DNA from: Archangium violaceum
Lineage (GTDB): Bacteria > Myxococcota > Myxococcia > Myxococcales > Myxococcaceae
DNA: 64,000 nt
Direction: 5' to 3'
Assembly (NCBI RefSeq): GCF_016887565.1
Contig: NZ_CP069396.1
Coordinates: forward strand, 2,569,001 to 2,633,000
A program made the position numbers and the translations under genes. A model generated the notes under the pieces. That model was not told where the DNA came from, searched no databases, and was given only the letters and a program-made list of their open reading frames with translations. Positions 50,486-59,204 of this stretch are shown here, in pieces; positions within the stretch are counted from its first letter, which is position 1; every line of letters starts with the position of its first letter.

Positions 50486-51343
50486 CTACTTCTTGTAGTC
50501 GCGGAACGTCGCGACCTCCTCCAACCGGGCGTCGGCGTAACCCCAGTGCTCGACGTCCACACTGTACTGGCCCTTGGCGATCAACATTCCCCGGCAGAGC
50601 TTCTTCTTCTCGGGCTCGTTGTGCTGGTCGCGGGCCCGGTCGAGCAGCTCGTCCCAGACCCAGCGGGGCACGTGGTCGCGCTGGCCCGGGTAGCTGAAGC
50701 GGTAGAAGGTCAGGTGGGCCAGCAGCACCTCCCAGTGCGGCGTGAACCGCATCATCAGGTGCTTCCAGTCCATCTGCTTGCCGCGGGCGAGGATGAGGTG
50801 ATTGATGTCCGTGCCGTCGAAGCGCTCGCGCTCGCAGACGAAGGCCTTGGACCAGATGATGTCCTCGGGCGGCGCCACGAGGATGGGCAGGCCGTGGACG
50901 ACGCCCGGGTTGGACCGGTCGATCCAGTAGTCGTCCACCACCGCCACACCGTTGCCCGAGCTGAAGATGAGGTCGGCGAAGTACTCGTCGTTGGCGTACG
51001 CCTTGGCGATCCACACCGGGTCATGCATCTTCGTCTGGAAGCCCATGCTCCCCAGGGCCTCCATCGCGCGCTGCACGTGCTCGCGCTTGAGGAAGATGTC
51101 CAGGTCCTTGGTGTCGCGATAGATGCCCGTGTACAGGTGGAGCGCGTAGGCGCCCGCCACCACGAAGGGAATCTCCGCGTTCTTGAGCGTGCTCAGCGCC
51201 AGCAGGTGCGCGCCCCGTTCGATGGGTGGGCGCTGATCCGCCTGCATGGGAGGTGGGGCCTTGCTCGGCCTGCTCGTCTGCTCCGGAGATGCCTTCTGGC
51301 TGTCCTGCGTCTCCGGCAGCTTGTCGGTATCTTGAACATTCAT
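50486..51343 (-). CDS. Nucleotidyltransferase-superfamily protein
   Basis: 285 residues. After a disordered N-terminal 45, residues about 55-90 show FVVAGAYALHLYTGIYRDTKDLDIFLKREH, matching the GGxA...R.T.DLDI core of the Pol-beta-like nucleotidyltransferases related to AbiEii/Cap-type and DUF6036 proteins; the two Asp (DLD) are present. The rest is conserved-looking helical sequence (PEDIIWSKAFVCERERFDG, WKHLMMRF). ATG at 51343 is preceded by a GTGCCATGAATG context without a strong ribosome-binding site. Could transfer AMP or be a toxin-antitoxin-related enzyme; no antitoxin candidate overlaps it. Confidence 0.75.
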   Translation of the reverse strand: MNVQDTDKLPETQDSQKASPEQTSRPSKAPPPMQADQRPPIERGAHLLALSTLKNAEIPFVVAGAYALHLYTGIYRDTKDLDIFLKREHVQRAMEALGSMGFQTKMHDPVWIAKAYANDEYFADLIFSSGNGVAVVDDYWIDRSNPGVVHGLPILVAPPEDIIWSKAFVCERERFDGTDINHLILARGKQMDWKHLMMRFTPHWEVLLAHLTFYRFSYPGQRDHVPRWVWDELLDRARDQHNEPEKKKLCRGMLIAKGQYSVDVEHWGYADARLEEVATFRDYKK

Positions 51344-51453
51344 GGCACGCCCTCGGTGTCCTGCCAGGGAGGTTAGGGTCGGGGGCAGCCGGGGGGCAGG
51401 TCAGCGGACGGTGCACCAGCCCGGTCGGCTGCTTTCCAGACGAGGAGAAGAGG

Positions 51454-51675
51454 TCAGCTCGGGGTGGCCCAGAGGGCCGTTCCGGGCTCGCTTCCATTCA
51501 CCTGCCGCTCCGCATGGCGGTAGGCGCGAGCCTTGGAGGGCGCATCGACCTTCATCCGCTCCCCACGGGGACCGTGGAGCTCCAGGTGATAGCTCTCTTC
51601 CCGCGGCCCTTCGTTCGCGATGCTCCAACCGGCCTGCTTGATGTGTTTCTTGCACACGCGCTCACGTCCTCGCAT
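51454..51675 (-). CDS. Hypothetical basic small protein
   Basis: 73 residues, Arg/Lys rich. MRGRERVCKKHIKQAGWS, then EESYHLELHGPRGERMKV and AYRHAERQVNG form a strand-strand-helix pattern that could be a small nucleic-acid-binding domain, similar to some DUF2188/HicA-size folds; this is a guess. ATG at 51675, with GAGGACGTGAGC nearby downstream only and weak ribosome-binding site. It is 110 bp downstream of nothing on the same strand. Confidence 0.5.
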   Translation of the reverse strand: MRGRERVCKKHIKQAGWSIANEGPREESYHLELHGPRGERMKVDAPSKARAYRHAERQVNGSEPGTALWATPS

Positions 51676-51871
51676 GGCCAACCCCCTTCCTTTCCTTCGC
51701 GGCCGCGGCGCGGCCTTCGTCACGAAGATTCAGGATTTGTCCGCCCGAGCGCGGCTGCATGCCCTGACGGAAGTTTCGGGCTCGGATGCCCGCTCCTCGG
51801 CCCGGCGCGTGGTGCGACCCCTGGCACGCCGGACCGAGGCGGTCCCATGGTGAGGCGAGAGGGTTGACATC

Positions 51872-52147
51872 ATGGCACTCCCCAAGCACGTAGACGAAGC
51901 AGCCGACCGGCTGCACGAGGCCTTCGCACGAATCGAGGCGGCCCGCGCCGCGCCCACGAGCACGGAGAGCCTGCGCGAATGGCTGACCGCGCTCACCGAC
52001 TACGCCCAGGCCCTGATGGACCTGCACGAGTTCACCAACGAATCGGTCCACGAGAAGCTGCATGTCCTGGCGGGGCAGCTCAACCTTCGGGCCTTCCCGG
52101 AGGAGCCCCTCCGGGAGGCCGAGCCCGCGCAACCTCCAGGGCACTGA
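51872..52147 (+). CDS. Hypothetical helical small protein
   Basis: 91 residues, mainly amphipathic helix (LPKHVDEAADRLHEAFARIEAARAA and LREWLTALTDYAQALMDLHEF). No signal or TM. Possibly a helical-bundle or antitoxin-like protein, but no domain is recognised. ATG 51872 follows GAGAGGGTTGACATC. Confidence 0.6.
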   Translation: MALPKHVDEAADRLHEAFARIEAARAAPTSTESLREWLTALTDYAQALMDLHEFTNESVHEKLHVLAGQLNLRAFPEEPLREAEPAQPPGH

Positions 52148-52171
52148 GCAGGCCGGGGCGAGCCGTTCGCG

Positions 52172-53722
52172 TCATGCCCCGCGGCGTGCCGGGATGCCGC
52201 CGAAGGGCCAGCGGAAGCCCGGGTGCGGGTGGATGTCCGGTGCCTTGCGCCCCCGCCAGGCCAGGGACTCGCCGGGGCGGAGCAGCAGCGCCTGGGGCCC
52301 GTGCCCCACCTGCCGGCGCACCTGCTTCAGGCGCTCGGGGTACGGATCCGCGTCCGGGTTCTCGTCCAGGGTGCTGGCGCCACTCACCGGCTCGCCAGGG
52401 TAGCCCGGGTAGCGCGGGCCCATGCCCTCGCGCCAATACCAGGGCGCACCGCCGTCGGCACAGGGCACCACGTAGCGCGCGCCGAGCAGCTCGCCGTAGC
52501 GCAGGGCCTCCTCTGGCCCGGCCATGAGCTGCTGCGGTGTGGCGAGCGCGTCCAGGGGCACGTCGACCAGGTAGGCGTCCAGGGTGGTGTAGCCGAAGAA
52601 GAGCGGCTTGAGCCGGAAGCCCCGCACACCGCAGAAGAGCACGTCCACGGGTGCCTCCTCGCGCAGCGCGCGGCACACGCCGTCCATGTCTCCGCGCACG
52701 TCGTGCCCGGCATCGGCGAAGAAGGCCGCCGAGAAGTCCGGTGTGCGCACCAGCCAGGTGTTCCCCTCGTTGAAGAGGCCCGGGTAGAGGCCCTCGCCGT
52801 CGGTGGGCTGCTCGCCGTGGAAGGGCAGGGCGCGCACGGTGATGTCGCCCACCCGCCGCTCCTCGCCCCAGCGCAGGGGCTCGACGCGGGTATACCCGAG
52901 CTGCTTCAACCGCAGCACGCAGTCGGTGGAGAAGAGGCTCTCGCGCTCCACCGCGGGCACGAAGATGCGCGTGTCGCGCGGGAGCTGGAGCAGCGAGCCC
53001 AGGTGGAAGTGGTCCCCGTGCGAGTGGGTGATGACCACCGCGTCCACCGGGCCGAGGTCCCTCGGTTGCATCGGCTGGTAGTCCGGCCGGTCGAGCCCGC
53101 TGGCGGGGCGGAAGTAGGGGTCCACCAGGACTCGGGCCCGGGCGCTCGCCACCAGCACGGTGTTGTGACCGACGAAGAGGGCCCCCGGGGTGGGCACCTC
53201 CACCGGGCCCTCGTGGCGGACGAGCCAGCCCACGCTCGACATGTCTGCGAGCAGCTCGCCCACCGCGGGCTCCAGGGCGAGGGCTCGCAGCTCGGCCCGG
53301 GTGGCTCCGCGCGCCAGCGAGGCGAAGAGCTCGGCGAGGGCGGGCCACTCGCGGGCCTTCACGGGGAAGTCGAGCCCCCGCTCCTCCTGGCGCAGGTGGA
53401 GGATGCGCGGCTTGTGCTTCGCCGCGTCGGGGAACAGCACCTCGTGGCGCAGCGGGTAGCGCCCGCCCCGGCGCCTGCCGCCCTCGCGCAGCGCGGCATA
53501 GCGCGGGGTCTCCTCCAGCCAGCGCACCAGGGACTTCGCCTCGCGCAGGGCCCGCTCCGGCCCCAGCTCCGCGAGCCGCTGCTTCAGGGGGACATGGGCC
53601 TGCCGCACGGGCCGGGCGGTGGGGCCCTGGATGCTGCAACCCAGGTCCTCATGGTGCTCCGCCTCGGTACGGGCCGAGGCGAGGACGGCCAGGCTGACGC
53701 CACGGTGGAGGGTGAGCCGCAT
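52172..53722 (-). CDS. Metallo-beta-lactamase-fold hydrolase
   Basis: 516 residues. A 160-residue N-terminal helical part precedes an MBL domain with the zinc site VVITHSHGDHFHLG (HxHxDH), followed by LPFHGEQPTDGEG (third His) and FFADAGHDVRGDMDG, where the bridging Asp is. This pattern is similar to UlaG/RomA-like phospholipase-D-type and other class B hydrolases. A C-terminal region includes GYTTLDAYLVDVPL and a Trp-rich end. ATG at 53722; the upstream in-frame extension shows no similarity. Substrate unknown. Confidence 0.85.
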   Translation of the reverse strand: MRLTLHRGVSLAVLASARTEAEHHEDLGCSIQGPTARPVRQAHVPLKQRLAELGPERALREAKSLVRWLEETPRYAALREGGRRRGGRYPLRHEVLFPDAAKHKPRILHLRQEERGLDFPVKAREWPALAELFASLARGATRAELRALALEPAVGELLADMSSVGWLVRHEGPVEVPTPGALFVGHNTVLVASARARVLVDPYFRPASGLDRPDYQPMQPRDLGPVDAVVITHSHGDHFHLGSLLQLPRDTRIFVPAVERESLFSTDCVLRLKQLGYTRVEPLRWGEERRVGDITVRALPFHGEQPTDGEGLYPGLFNEGNTWLVRTPDFSAAFFADAGHDVRGDMDGVCRALREEAPVDVLFCGVRGFRLKPLFFGYTTLDAYLVDVPLDALATPQQLMAGPEEALRYGELLGARYVVPCADGGAPWYWREGMGPRYPGYPGEPVSGASTLDENPDADPYPERLKQVRRQVGHGPQALLLRPGESLAWRGRKAPDIHPHPGFRWPFGGIPARRGA

Positions 53723-53889
53723 GCCTGGAGCAGCTACCAACCCCCGGGGGAAGTGGCCAGCGCATTCGCTGACTGGCTTGCCAGCACGCGCCCTTTCCGC
53801 TGATGTTCCCGCGTCCATCGGGATTGTGGGCCGGAGCACCGGGCTGACTCCCGTGGAGCGCTACTTCCCAAATCAGTGTGGAGGGGGAC

Positions 53890-54669
53890 ATGAACGACTT
53901 TTCCAGGACGGTTTTCGCCATCGCCGTGGGGTGCATCCTGCTCGGCTCGGCGGGTGAGGCGGGCGCGCAGCCCACGAGCCCGTACCGGCAGTACAGCGGC
54001 AGCATGTTCGTCAACGGCAACCTCAAGCTCTTCTTCCGCAAGCAGTGGTGGGCCCATGACTTGCGGGAGCAGGGGAGGAACACCGCCGGGGGGCGCCAGG
54101 CCCTCGTGGGCACCGAGGAGGCTTCCGGCATCCTGCAGGTGAAGCTGCCGCTCGCGGTGTCGTCGTTCCGCTCGGTGGGCGGGCCCATCGTGCCCCGCCG
54201 GCTGGCCGCGGGCCTCCAGGACATCGACGAGGAGCACCGTCAGTCGCTCGAGACCTCCTTCAGCTCGCTGCTGAAGGGCTATGAGCAGCACCTGGATCGG
54301 AACGACGAACAGCGATTGAAGAACAACCTCGCCGGGGCCTTCAGCTTCCTCTTCGCGTCTGCCTATCTGGCGCTCAAGAACCAGGAGCTGAGCGACGAGC
54401 AGCGCGAGAGCATGCTGGAGCAGCTCAACGATGGCATCGCCATGGCGCTCAAGGAGCGGCGGCTGTCGGATCGCGACAAGCAGGAGATGTATGAGTCGGT
54501 GGTGCTCGCGGGCACCATCGTCCGAGGGCTCTACGCCGAGGGGCGCGACAAGGGCCGCCCGGAGCAGCTGAAGCTGGCGCGGGAGCTGGGCAAGGACCTG
54601 CTGGAGCAGATGCTGGGCCTGACCCTGGACAAGGTGCGCGTCGATGGCGACAGCGTGAGGCTCGACTGA
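53890..54669 (+). CDS. Secreted hypothetical protein (DUF6683-like)
   Basis: 259 residues. Signal peptide (FAIAVGCILLGSAGEAGAQ) ends near residue 27. The mature part has LKGYEQHLDRNDEQRLKNNLAGAFSFLFASAYLAL, an otherwise helical body, and pairs of charged helices. This pattern resembles the DUF6683 family of myxobacteria and relatives, with uncertain function. Start ATG 53890 follows GGAGGGGGAC, a strong ribosome-binding site; an in-frame ATG four codons earlier (53878) is weaker. Confidence 0.75.
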   Translation: MNDFSRTVFAIAVGCILLGSAGEAGAQPTSPYRQYSGSMFVNGNLKLFFRKQWWAHDLREQGRNTAGGRQALVGTEEASGILQVKLPLAVSSFRSVGGPIVPRRLAAGLQDIDEEHRQSLETSFSSLLKGYEQHLDRNDEQRLKNNLAGAFSFLFASAYLALKNQELSDEQRESMLEQLNDGIAMALKERRLSDRDKQEMYESVVLAGTIVRGLYAEGRDKGRPEQLKLARELGKDLLEQMLGLTLDKVRVDGDSVRLD

Positions 54670-54773
54670 CGCGCGGTGGGAGCGCGTAGCCTCGGGGGCA
54701 ACGGCTTCCGCCAACGCCTGGCGCACCTCGTTCCGACTGTGATTGTCTTTGGGCGAGCGATGTCGGCTTCCGT

Positions 54774-54791
54774 CCCGCCTTCGGGGGCGGG
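54774..54791. terminator. Short hairpin between convergent genes
   Basis: CCCGCC (54774-54779) pairs with GGCGGG (54786-54791) around a small loop. It sits between the convergent DUF6683-like and ketoacyl-synthase genes, and could terminate either. Confidence 0.4.
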
Positions 54792-54820
54792 TGGGAAGGA
54801 GCCCGCCCCTCGGGGAGCGC

Positions 54821-56431
54821 TCAGCGCCAGGGGCGCGAGATGACGCAGGCGTTGATGCCGCCCACGCCCATGGACAGCTTGCCGGCGCAGCCCTGGGGCG
54901 CGGCCACCGCCTTGTCGAAGACGTAGCGGCTGTGCAGCTGGCCGAGCCCCTTGTTGAGTTCCGGCTCGGACAGCGGGGTGGGGAACACCTGGCCCCGGGC
55001 ATAGCCGAGGTACTGGGCCGTCAGCTCCCAGCCGCCACCGGCGCCCATGCCGTGGCCGAAGGTGCCCTTGCGCGCCGTCACCAGCACCGTCTCGGGCAGC
55101 ACCGCGCGCAGCGTCTCCATCTCCAGCACGTCGCCCGGGGTAGCGGTGGCGTGCAGGTCCCAGCTGCCCACCTCGGCGGGCGTCACGCCCGCGGACTGCA
55201 GCGCCTCGTGGATGGCCACGGAGGGCCCCTCCTTCGAGGGCGTGATGATGTGGTCCGCGTCCGCGGTGACTCCCACGGTGATGGGCTCCATGCCCAGCGG
55301 CTTGAAGCCCTTGGCGGTGAAGTACTCCAGGTCCCCGAGGATCCACACCACCGAGCCGCCGGCCACGTGCGTGCCGCGCAGCTGCGTGAGCGGCTTGGAC
55401 ACCGCGCCGTCCGCGCTCACCACGCGCGCGTTGTAGAAGCCACCCACCGTGAGCTCGTGCGGGGGCGGATCCGTCATCCCCATCACCACGGCCTTGGCGT
55501 CGCCCCGGCGGATGGCGTCCAGCGCCAGCTTCAGCCCGTAGCCGAACGAGGAGCACGCCGCCACCGGCGCGAACGTCATGCCGGTGATCTTCCCCATCAT
55601 CGAAATCTGCGAGGCGGGGGTGTTGTGGATGTTCCAGAGGATTTCTGCCGGCACCGCGTTCCAGGGCGGCTCGGGAGCGCCCCACTTCTTCTGCAGGCGC
55701 TGGTTGCGCGTGCGCTTCTCCTTGATGACGGCCAGCTTGGCGGCCTCCACGTTGCCGCCCTCGACGCCCAGGCCTTCGATCTCCTTCTGCTCGGCGAGGT
55801 ACTCGCGCAGCTCGGGGGACTGGCCGGCCCAGAAGTGCCACCAGGCCTCCTCGGCCACGTCGCGCTCGAGCTCCTCCACCGTGGAGGGCTCGGGGGGCAG
55901 TCCGGGCAGCGGCTCACGCGTCTCCTGCCAGCGGCGCAGGGCGCTGTTGCGCTCGGGCGAGGCCCAGAACCGGTCCCACCGCCGCTGGGCGCGGTGCAGC
56001 CCCAGGGTGATGTCGTGGATGGTTGGCAGATCTCCCAGGCCGGTGCCCACGTACACGTGCGCGCGAGGCCCCAGCCCCTGCAGCTCCTGCTCCAGGCCCG
56101 GGTTCTGGCCCAGCGCCTGGATGAAGGAGCCGATGGCCATCTTCGTGGGCATGCCCATCTTCTTCTCGAGCTGGGCGTAGCGGGTGGCGGGGAAGCGCGC
56201 GTCGATCCACGGCTTGTACTCCGTGAAATCGAAGTCCGGCTGGCCCACCAGGAAGTTGTTGGGACCGAAACCCTCGAAGGGGGAGAGCCAGCTCTCCGCC
56301 GATGCCAGGTTCCGCTCGAAGGCCTCGATGTTCCGGGACCGGGGCGCGACCACTCCCCAGCCGAAGATTCCCACTCTGCGCACGTTGGTACCCCTGACTT
56401 CTGATCCGCCGCTGGTCATGTCCCGACTCAC
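54821..56431 (-). CDS. Beta-ketoacyl synthase with large insertion
   Basis: 536 residues against about 410 for FabF. The thiolase fold is intact: nucleophile Cys in APVAACSSFGYGLKLAL, His in DLHATATPGDVLE, His in KGTFGHGMGAGG, and SMGVGGINACVI at the end, so all Cys-His-His residues needed for condensation are present. An extra segment of about 110 residues with many Trp/Glu/Arg (from RRWDRFWASPERNSALRRW to LQKKWGAPEPPW) lies ahead of the Cys. GTG at 56431 overlaps the upstream stop (GTGA); ATG 56419 is an alternative. No acyl-carrier protein or transferase flanks it. Confidence 0.9.
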   Translation of the reverse strand: MSRDMTSGGSEVRGTNVRRVGIFGWGVVAPRSRNIEAFERNLASAESWLSPFEGFGPNNFLVGQPDFDFTEYKPWIDARFPATRYAQLEKKMGMPTKMAIGSFIQALGQNPGLEQELQGLGPRAHVYVGTGLGDLPTIHDITLGLHRAQRRWDRFWASPERNSALRRWQETREPLPGLPPEPSTVEELERDVAEEAWWHFWAGQSPELREYLAEQKEIEGLGVEGGNVEAAKLAVIKEKRTRNQRLQKKWGAPEPPWNAVPAEILWNIHNTPASQISMMGKITGMTFAPVAACSSFGYGLKLALDAIRRGDAKAVVMGMTDPPPHELTVGGFYNARVVSADGAVSKPLTQLRGTHVAGGSVVWILGDLEYFTAKGFKPLGMEPITVGVTADADHIITPSKEGPSVAIHEALQSAGVTPAEVGSWDLHATATPGDVLEMETLRAVLPETVLVTARKGTFGHGMGAGGGWELTAQYLGYARGQVFPTPLSEPELNKGLGQLHSRYVFDKAVAAPQGCAGKLSMGVGGINACVISRPWR

Positions 56432-57288
56432 AGCGGCTCGATCTTCAGGTTGTCGAAGAAGAGCTGGGCCTCCCAGCTGGAGAACCCCAGGCGATCATGC
56501 CCGCTTCCCTCGAGGGGAATGGGGTCATCGAACTCCATGAACGGCTTGCCATCGATGGACCAGCGTAGCAGCGAGCCCCGGCGCTCGATACGCCAGTGAT
56601 AGGTGCGGCCGATCTCCACCGGGTAGGGCTTGGCCTCCACGCGCATGTGCGTGTCCTTGCGGAAGACGCCCGTCTCCACCAGGCCCGCGCCCTGGCCTCC
56701 ATTCTTCTCGGCCACGCGCTTGGCCTGGCGCTGGAGCGTTTCCAGCGGGGTGCCGTGCTCGTCCAGCCGCGCGATGATGGACAGCGAGTTGTTCCACCCG
56801 CCATGGATGAACACGTAGCCGGAGGCGTGGTCCGTGCCGTCGCCGAAGACCTCCACCTTGATGTCGCCCTCGGGGGACTCGGAGCGGACGTCGAACTCGA
56901 TGGCCACGTCGCGCGGCAGCTTCGCCTGGAGCCACAGCGGGTTGTTCTTCACGCCGGGCGACAGCAGCTGCCCGTTCACCACGCGCCAGTGGCCGCCGGT
57001 GGAGAAGAAGTCGCGCTGCACCACGCCGGGGTCCGTGAAGTCCTGCTGGTAGGGCACGGTGGCGGTGGTGGCCGCCTCGCTCCGGAAGAGGGCGTAGTGG
57101 ATGAGCGGGAACTGGATGGCGAGGATGACGCCGGCGAGCACCGCCCAGCCCCGGCGCGACAGCCCCTCGGGCTTCTTCCAGGGCAGGGGGGAACCGGCGT
57201 CCGCGCTCGCGGCGGGAGTACCCTCCGCATCGGGATGCGGTGGCTCCTTCGCCTCCGGGTTCTTCTCCTTGCGCTTGGCCTGGCCCAT
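56428..57288 (-). CDS. Membrane-anchored LamG/concanavalin-like protein
   Basis: 286 residues. A Lys/Pro/Glu-rich head, one TM helix (WAVLAGVILAIQFPLIHYALF, about residues 48-68), then a beta-rich domain (VPYQQDFTDPGVVQRDFF, WRVVNGQLLSPGVKNNPLWLQ, RSGLLRWSIDGKPFMEFDDP). The layout is that of jelly-roll/concanavalin-like carbohydrate or ligand-binding domains, but no specific family can be named. It overlaps the ketoacyl synthase start by four bases, indicating tight coupling. ATG at 57288. Confidence 0.75.
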   Translation of the reverse strand: MGQAKRKEKNPEAKEPPHPDAEGTPAASADAGSPLPWKKPEGLSRRGWAVLAGVILAIQFPLIHYALFRSEAATTATVPYQQDFTDPGVVQRDFFSTGGHWRVVNGQLLSPGVKNNPLWLQAKLPRDVAIEFDVRSESPEGDIKVEVFGDGTDHASGYVFIHGGWNNSLSIIARLDEHGTPLETLQRQAKRVAEKNGGQGAGLVETGVFRKDTHMRVEAKPYPVEIGRTYHWRIERRGSLLRWSIDGKPFMEFDDPIPLEGSGHDRLGFSSWEAQLFFDNLKIEPL

Positions 57289-57376
57289 CGGTGTCGCTCG
57301 TCCCCCGAGGGGGGGTGCAGGGGGGCGCGGACTCTAAGCGCGGCCCCGGTTGGAGGTAAAGGTCGCTCCGAGGCGC

Positions 57377-58096
57377 CTACTCGCCACCCCGGGAGGCGCT
57401 CCAGCGCTTCTCCAGGGCTTTCTGCTCGGCCTTGCGCATCTTCAACCGCTGGCGCTCGGCGTTCTGCCGTTCGACCTCCTCGGGGGAGGGCCGTACGGCG
57501 ATCTGGTAGACACTGCCGGCCAGGGCGAAGAGCCCCGCGGCGATGATGAGGCCCCAGGGCTGGCTGGCCATGGCGGTGACGAGCCCCCCGAACTGGTGCA
57601 GGGCCGCCAGCGCGCCGATGACGAGCATCCAGGCGCCCAGGATGGAGGCGAGGATGGCGGACACCTGCCGGTTGAGCACCGCGGCGACCAGGCCCCCGAG
57701 GATGAGGCCCGGCGCGAAGCCGACGAGGTAGTCCTTGGAGCCGGCGATCTCCCCACCGAGCAGCCCCACGGGGATGCCCACGCCGAGGTAGACGACGGCG
57801 GGAGGGAAGAGGAACCCCACCATGGCGAGCACCGCGGCGGCGGCGGCGGGCAGGCGTGGGTCGGTGCCGGCGACGCCGAACTTCGCGAGCAGCACACCCG
57901 TCCAGCCCATGCCGATGAGCGCGCCCATGGGGCCGGCCAGCACGCGGAAGAAGCGCCCGCCGCCGAAGAGCAGCAGCAGGAGCCCCAGCACGCAGCACAC
58001 GATACCGGCCCACATGGGCAGCAGCCGGTAGATGGCCACCCAGCCGGAGGGATTGAAGGTCTGATAGGCCTTGAGGGCCGCGAGGTAGGCGTCCAA
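57377..58096 (-). CDS. Polytopic membrane protein
   Basis: 239 residues, about seven hydrophobic helices (MWAGIVCCVLGLLLLLFGG, then a series of Gly/Ala-rich helices), and a charged C-terminal helix (VERQNAERQRLKMRKAEQKALEKRW). The Gly-rich helices and length resemble DUF4203/TMEM198-like proteins. Lies 88 bp upstream of the LamG-like gene on the same strand. Function unknown. Confidence 0.75.
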   Translation of the reverse strand: MDAYLAALKAYQTFNPSGWVAIYRLLPMWAGIVCCVLGLLLLLFGGGRFFRVLAGPMGALIGMGWTGVLLAKFGVAGTDPRLPAAAAAVLAMVGFLFPPAVVYLGVGIPVGLLGGEIAGSKDYLVGFAPGLILGGLVAAVLNRQVSAILASILGAWMLVIGALAALHQFGGLVTAMASQPWGLIIAAGLFALAGSVYQIAVRPSPEEVERQNAERQRLKMRKAEQKALEKRWSASRGGE

Positions 58097-58105
58097 GACG
58101 GTGTC

Positions 58106-58366
58106 CTAGTAGCGCGTGGCGGCGAGGACCACGAGCAGCACGAGGATGAAGGCGGACAGAGCGGCGAAGCCGTAGAGGGCAGGGGGCGTGGTGGCGCGGC
58201 GCAGGAGCTCCTCGGCCTGGGCCTTGTCCTCGGGCTCGGGAGTGTCGGCCAGGATGCGCTCGGCCTCGCGTCGCGCGGCCACCACATCCCCCGAGTCCTT
58301 GAGCTTCCATGCCGCCTGCATCCGGGGGGAGGCAGGGTCTCTCGGCGTCTGTCCGCCTTTCGCCAT
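58106..58366 (-). CDS. Small membrane protein with TPR-like helix pair
   Basis: 86 residues. Residues 15-60 form a helix pair (AWKLKDSGDVVAARREAERILA and DKAQAEELLRRAT), followed by one TM helix (GFAALSAFILVLLVVLAATRY) at the C-terminus. ATG at 58366. It is the first gene of the minus-strand operon with 9 bp to the polytopic protein. Confidence 0.7.
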   Translation of the reverse strand: MAKGGQTPRDPASPRMQAAWKLKDSGDVVAARREAERILADTPEPEDKAQAEELLRRATTPPALYGFAALSAFILVLLVVLAATRY

Positions 58367-58407
58367 GGGGGACCTCTATAGCGGGGAATGCAAGGGCGCG
58401 TCGACGG

Positions 58408-58413
58408 TATATA
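58408..58413 (+). promoter_or_regulatory. Possible -10 element, near-leaderless start
   Basis: TATATA at 58408-58413 lies 8 bp before the ATG at 58422, so a transcript from it would begin close to the start codon. No obvious -35 box is visible and no ribosome-binding site is present. Confidence 0.3.
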
Positions 58414-58421
58414 GAACCCCC

Positions 58422-59180
58422 ATGCCCGCGCGCCCCCTCAGCCGACGACACCTCTTGCTCGGCGGTGCGGCGCTCGTCCCGCTGCTGGCCGGACGTGCGT
58501 CCGCTTTCGGAGAGAAGAGCCGTTTCATCCCCGCCGTTGCCCGGCACGGCGGCCGGTGGGACGCCCGACTGTCTGGACTCCGACGCATCGCGTGGGAGGT
58601 ACAACGGCGCACCTCGGTGGAGGTGGTGCCGGACGCTCGCCCCTTCTCCCTGTCGAGCGCGGACCTCTTCGAGTACCCCTTCCTCTACCTGGGGAGCGAT
58701 GGGGGCTTCCCGCCCTTCAGCAACGCCGAGGTGGAGAACCTGCGCCGCTATCTCACCTTTGGCGGCTTCCTCCTGGCGGACGCCAACGACGCCAGCGACG
58801 GGGACGGCTTCGATGCCAGCTTCCGGCGCGAGCTGGCGCGGGTGCTGCCGCAGAGCCCGCTGACCCCGGTGCCCTCCAGCCACGTGGTCTTCAAGAGCTT
58901 CTTCCTGTTGGACTCGGCGCCGGGACGGTTGCTCAACAAACCACAGTTGCTGTCGGCCAACATCGGCAAGAGGGCGGCGGTGATGTACTCGCAGAACGAC
59001 GTGGCGGGTGCTTGGAGCCGCAGCGAGGCGGGAGACTACGAGTTCGACGTCTCCCCGGGCGGCGAGCCGCAGCGCGAGCTGGCCATCCGGTTGGGCATCA
59101 ACCTGTGCATGTACGCGCTCTGCCTGGACTACAAGGACGACGCCGTCCACCTGCCGCTCATCCTCAACAAGCGCCGCTGA
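58422..59180 (+). CDS. Tat-exported DUF4159 domain protein
   Basis: 252 residues. The N-terminus reads SRRHLLLGGAALVPLLAGRASA, a twin-arginine signal with Ala-x-Ala cleavage. The mature protein has DUF4159 character (FPFLYLGSDGGFPPFSNAE with DLFEYPFLY; LRRYLTFGGFLLADANDAS; then NLCMYALCLDYKDDAVHLPLI). Such proteins sit with VWA proteins in envelope-associated clusters. ATG at 58422. The next gene starts 24 bp downstream and encodes a VWA-like membrane protein, so they should act together. Confidence 0.85.
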   Translation: MPARPLSRRHLLLGGAALVPLLAGRASAFGEKSRFIPAVARHGGRWDARLSGLRRIAWEVQRRTSVEVVPDARPFSLSSADLFEYPFLYLGSDGGFPPFSNAEVENLRRYLTFGGFLLADANDASDGDGFDASFRRELARVLPQSPLTPVPSSHVVFKSFFLLDSAPGRLLNKPQLLSANIGKRAAVMYSQNDVAGAWSRSEAGDYEFDVSPGGEPQRELAIRLGINLCMYALCLDYKDDAVHLPLILNKRR

Positions 59181-59204
59181 CCCGAGAGGCCCTGGCCCAC
59201 CTTC

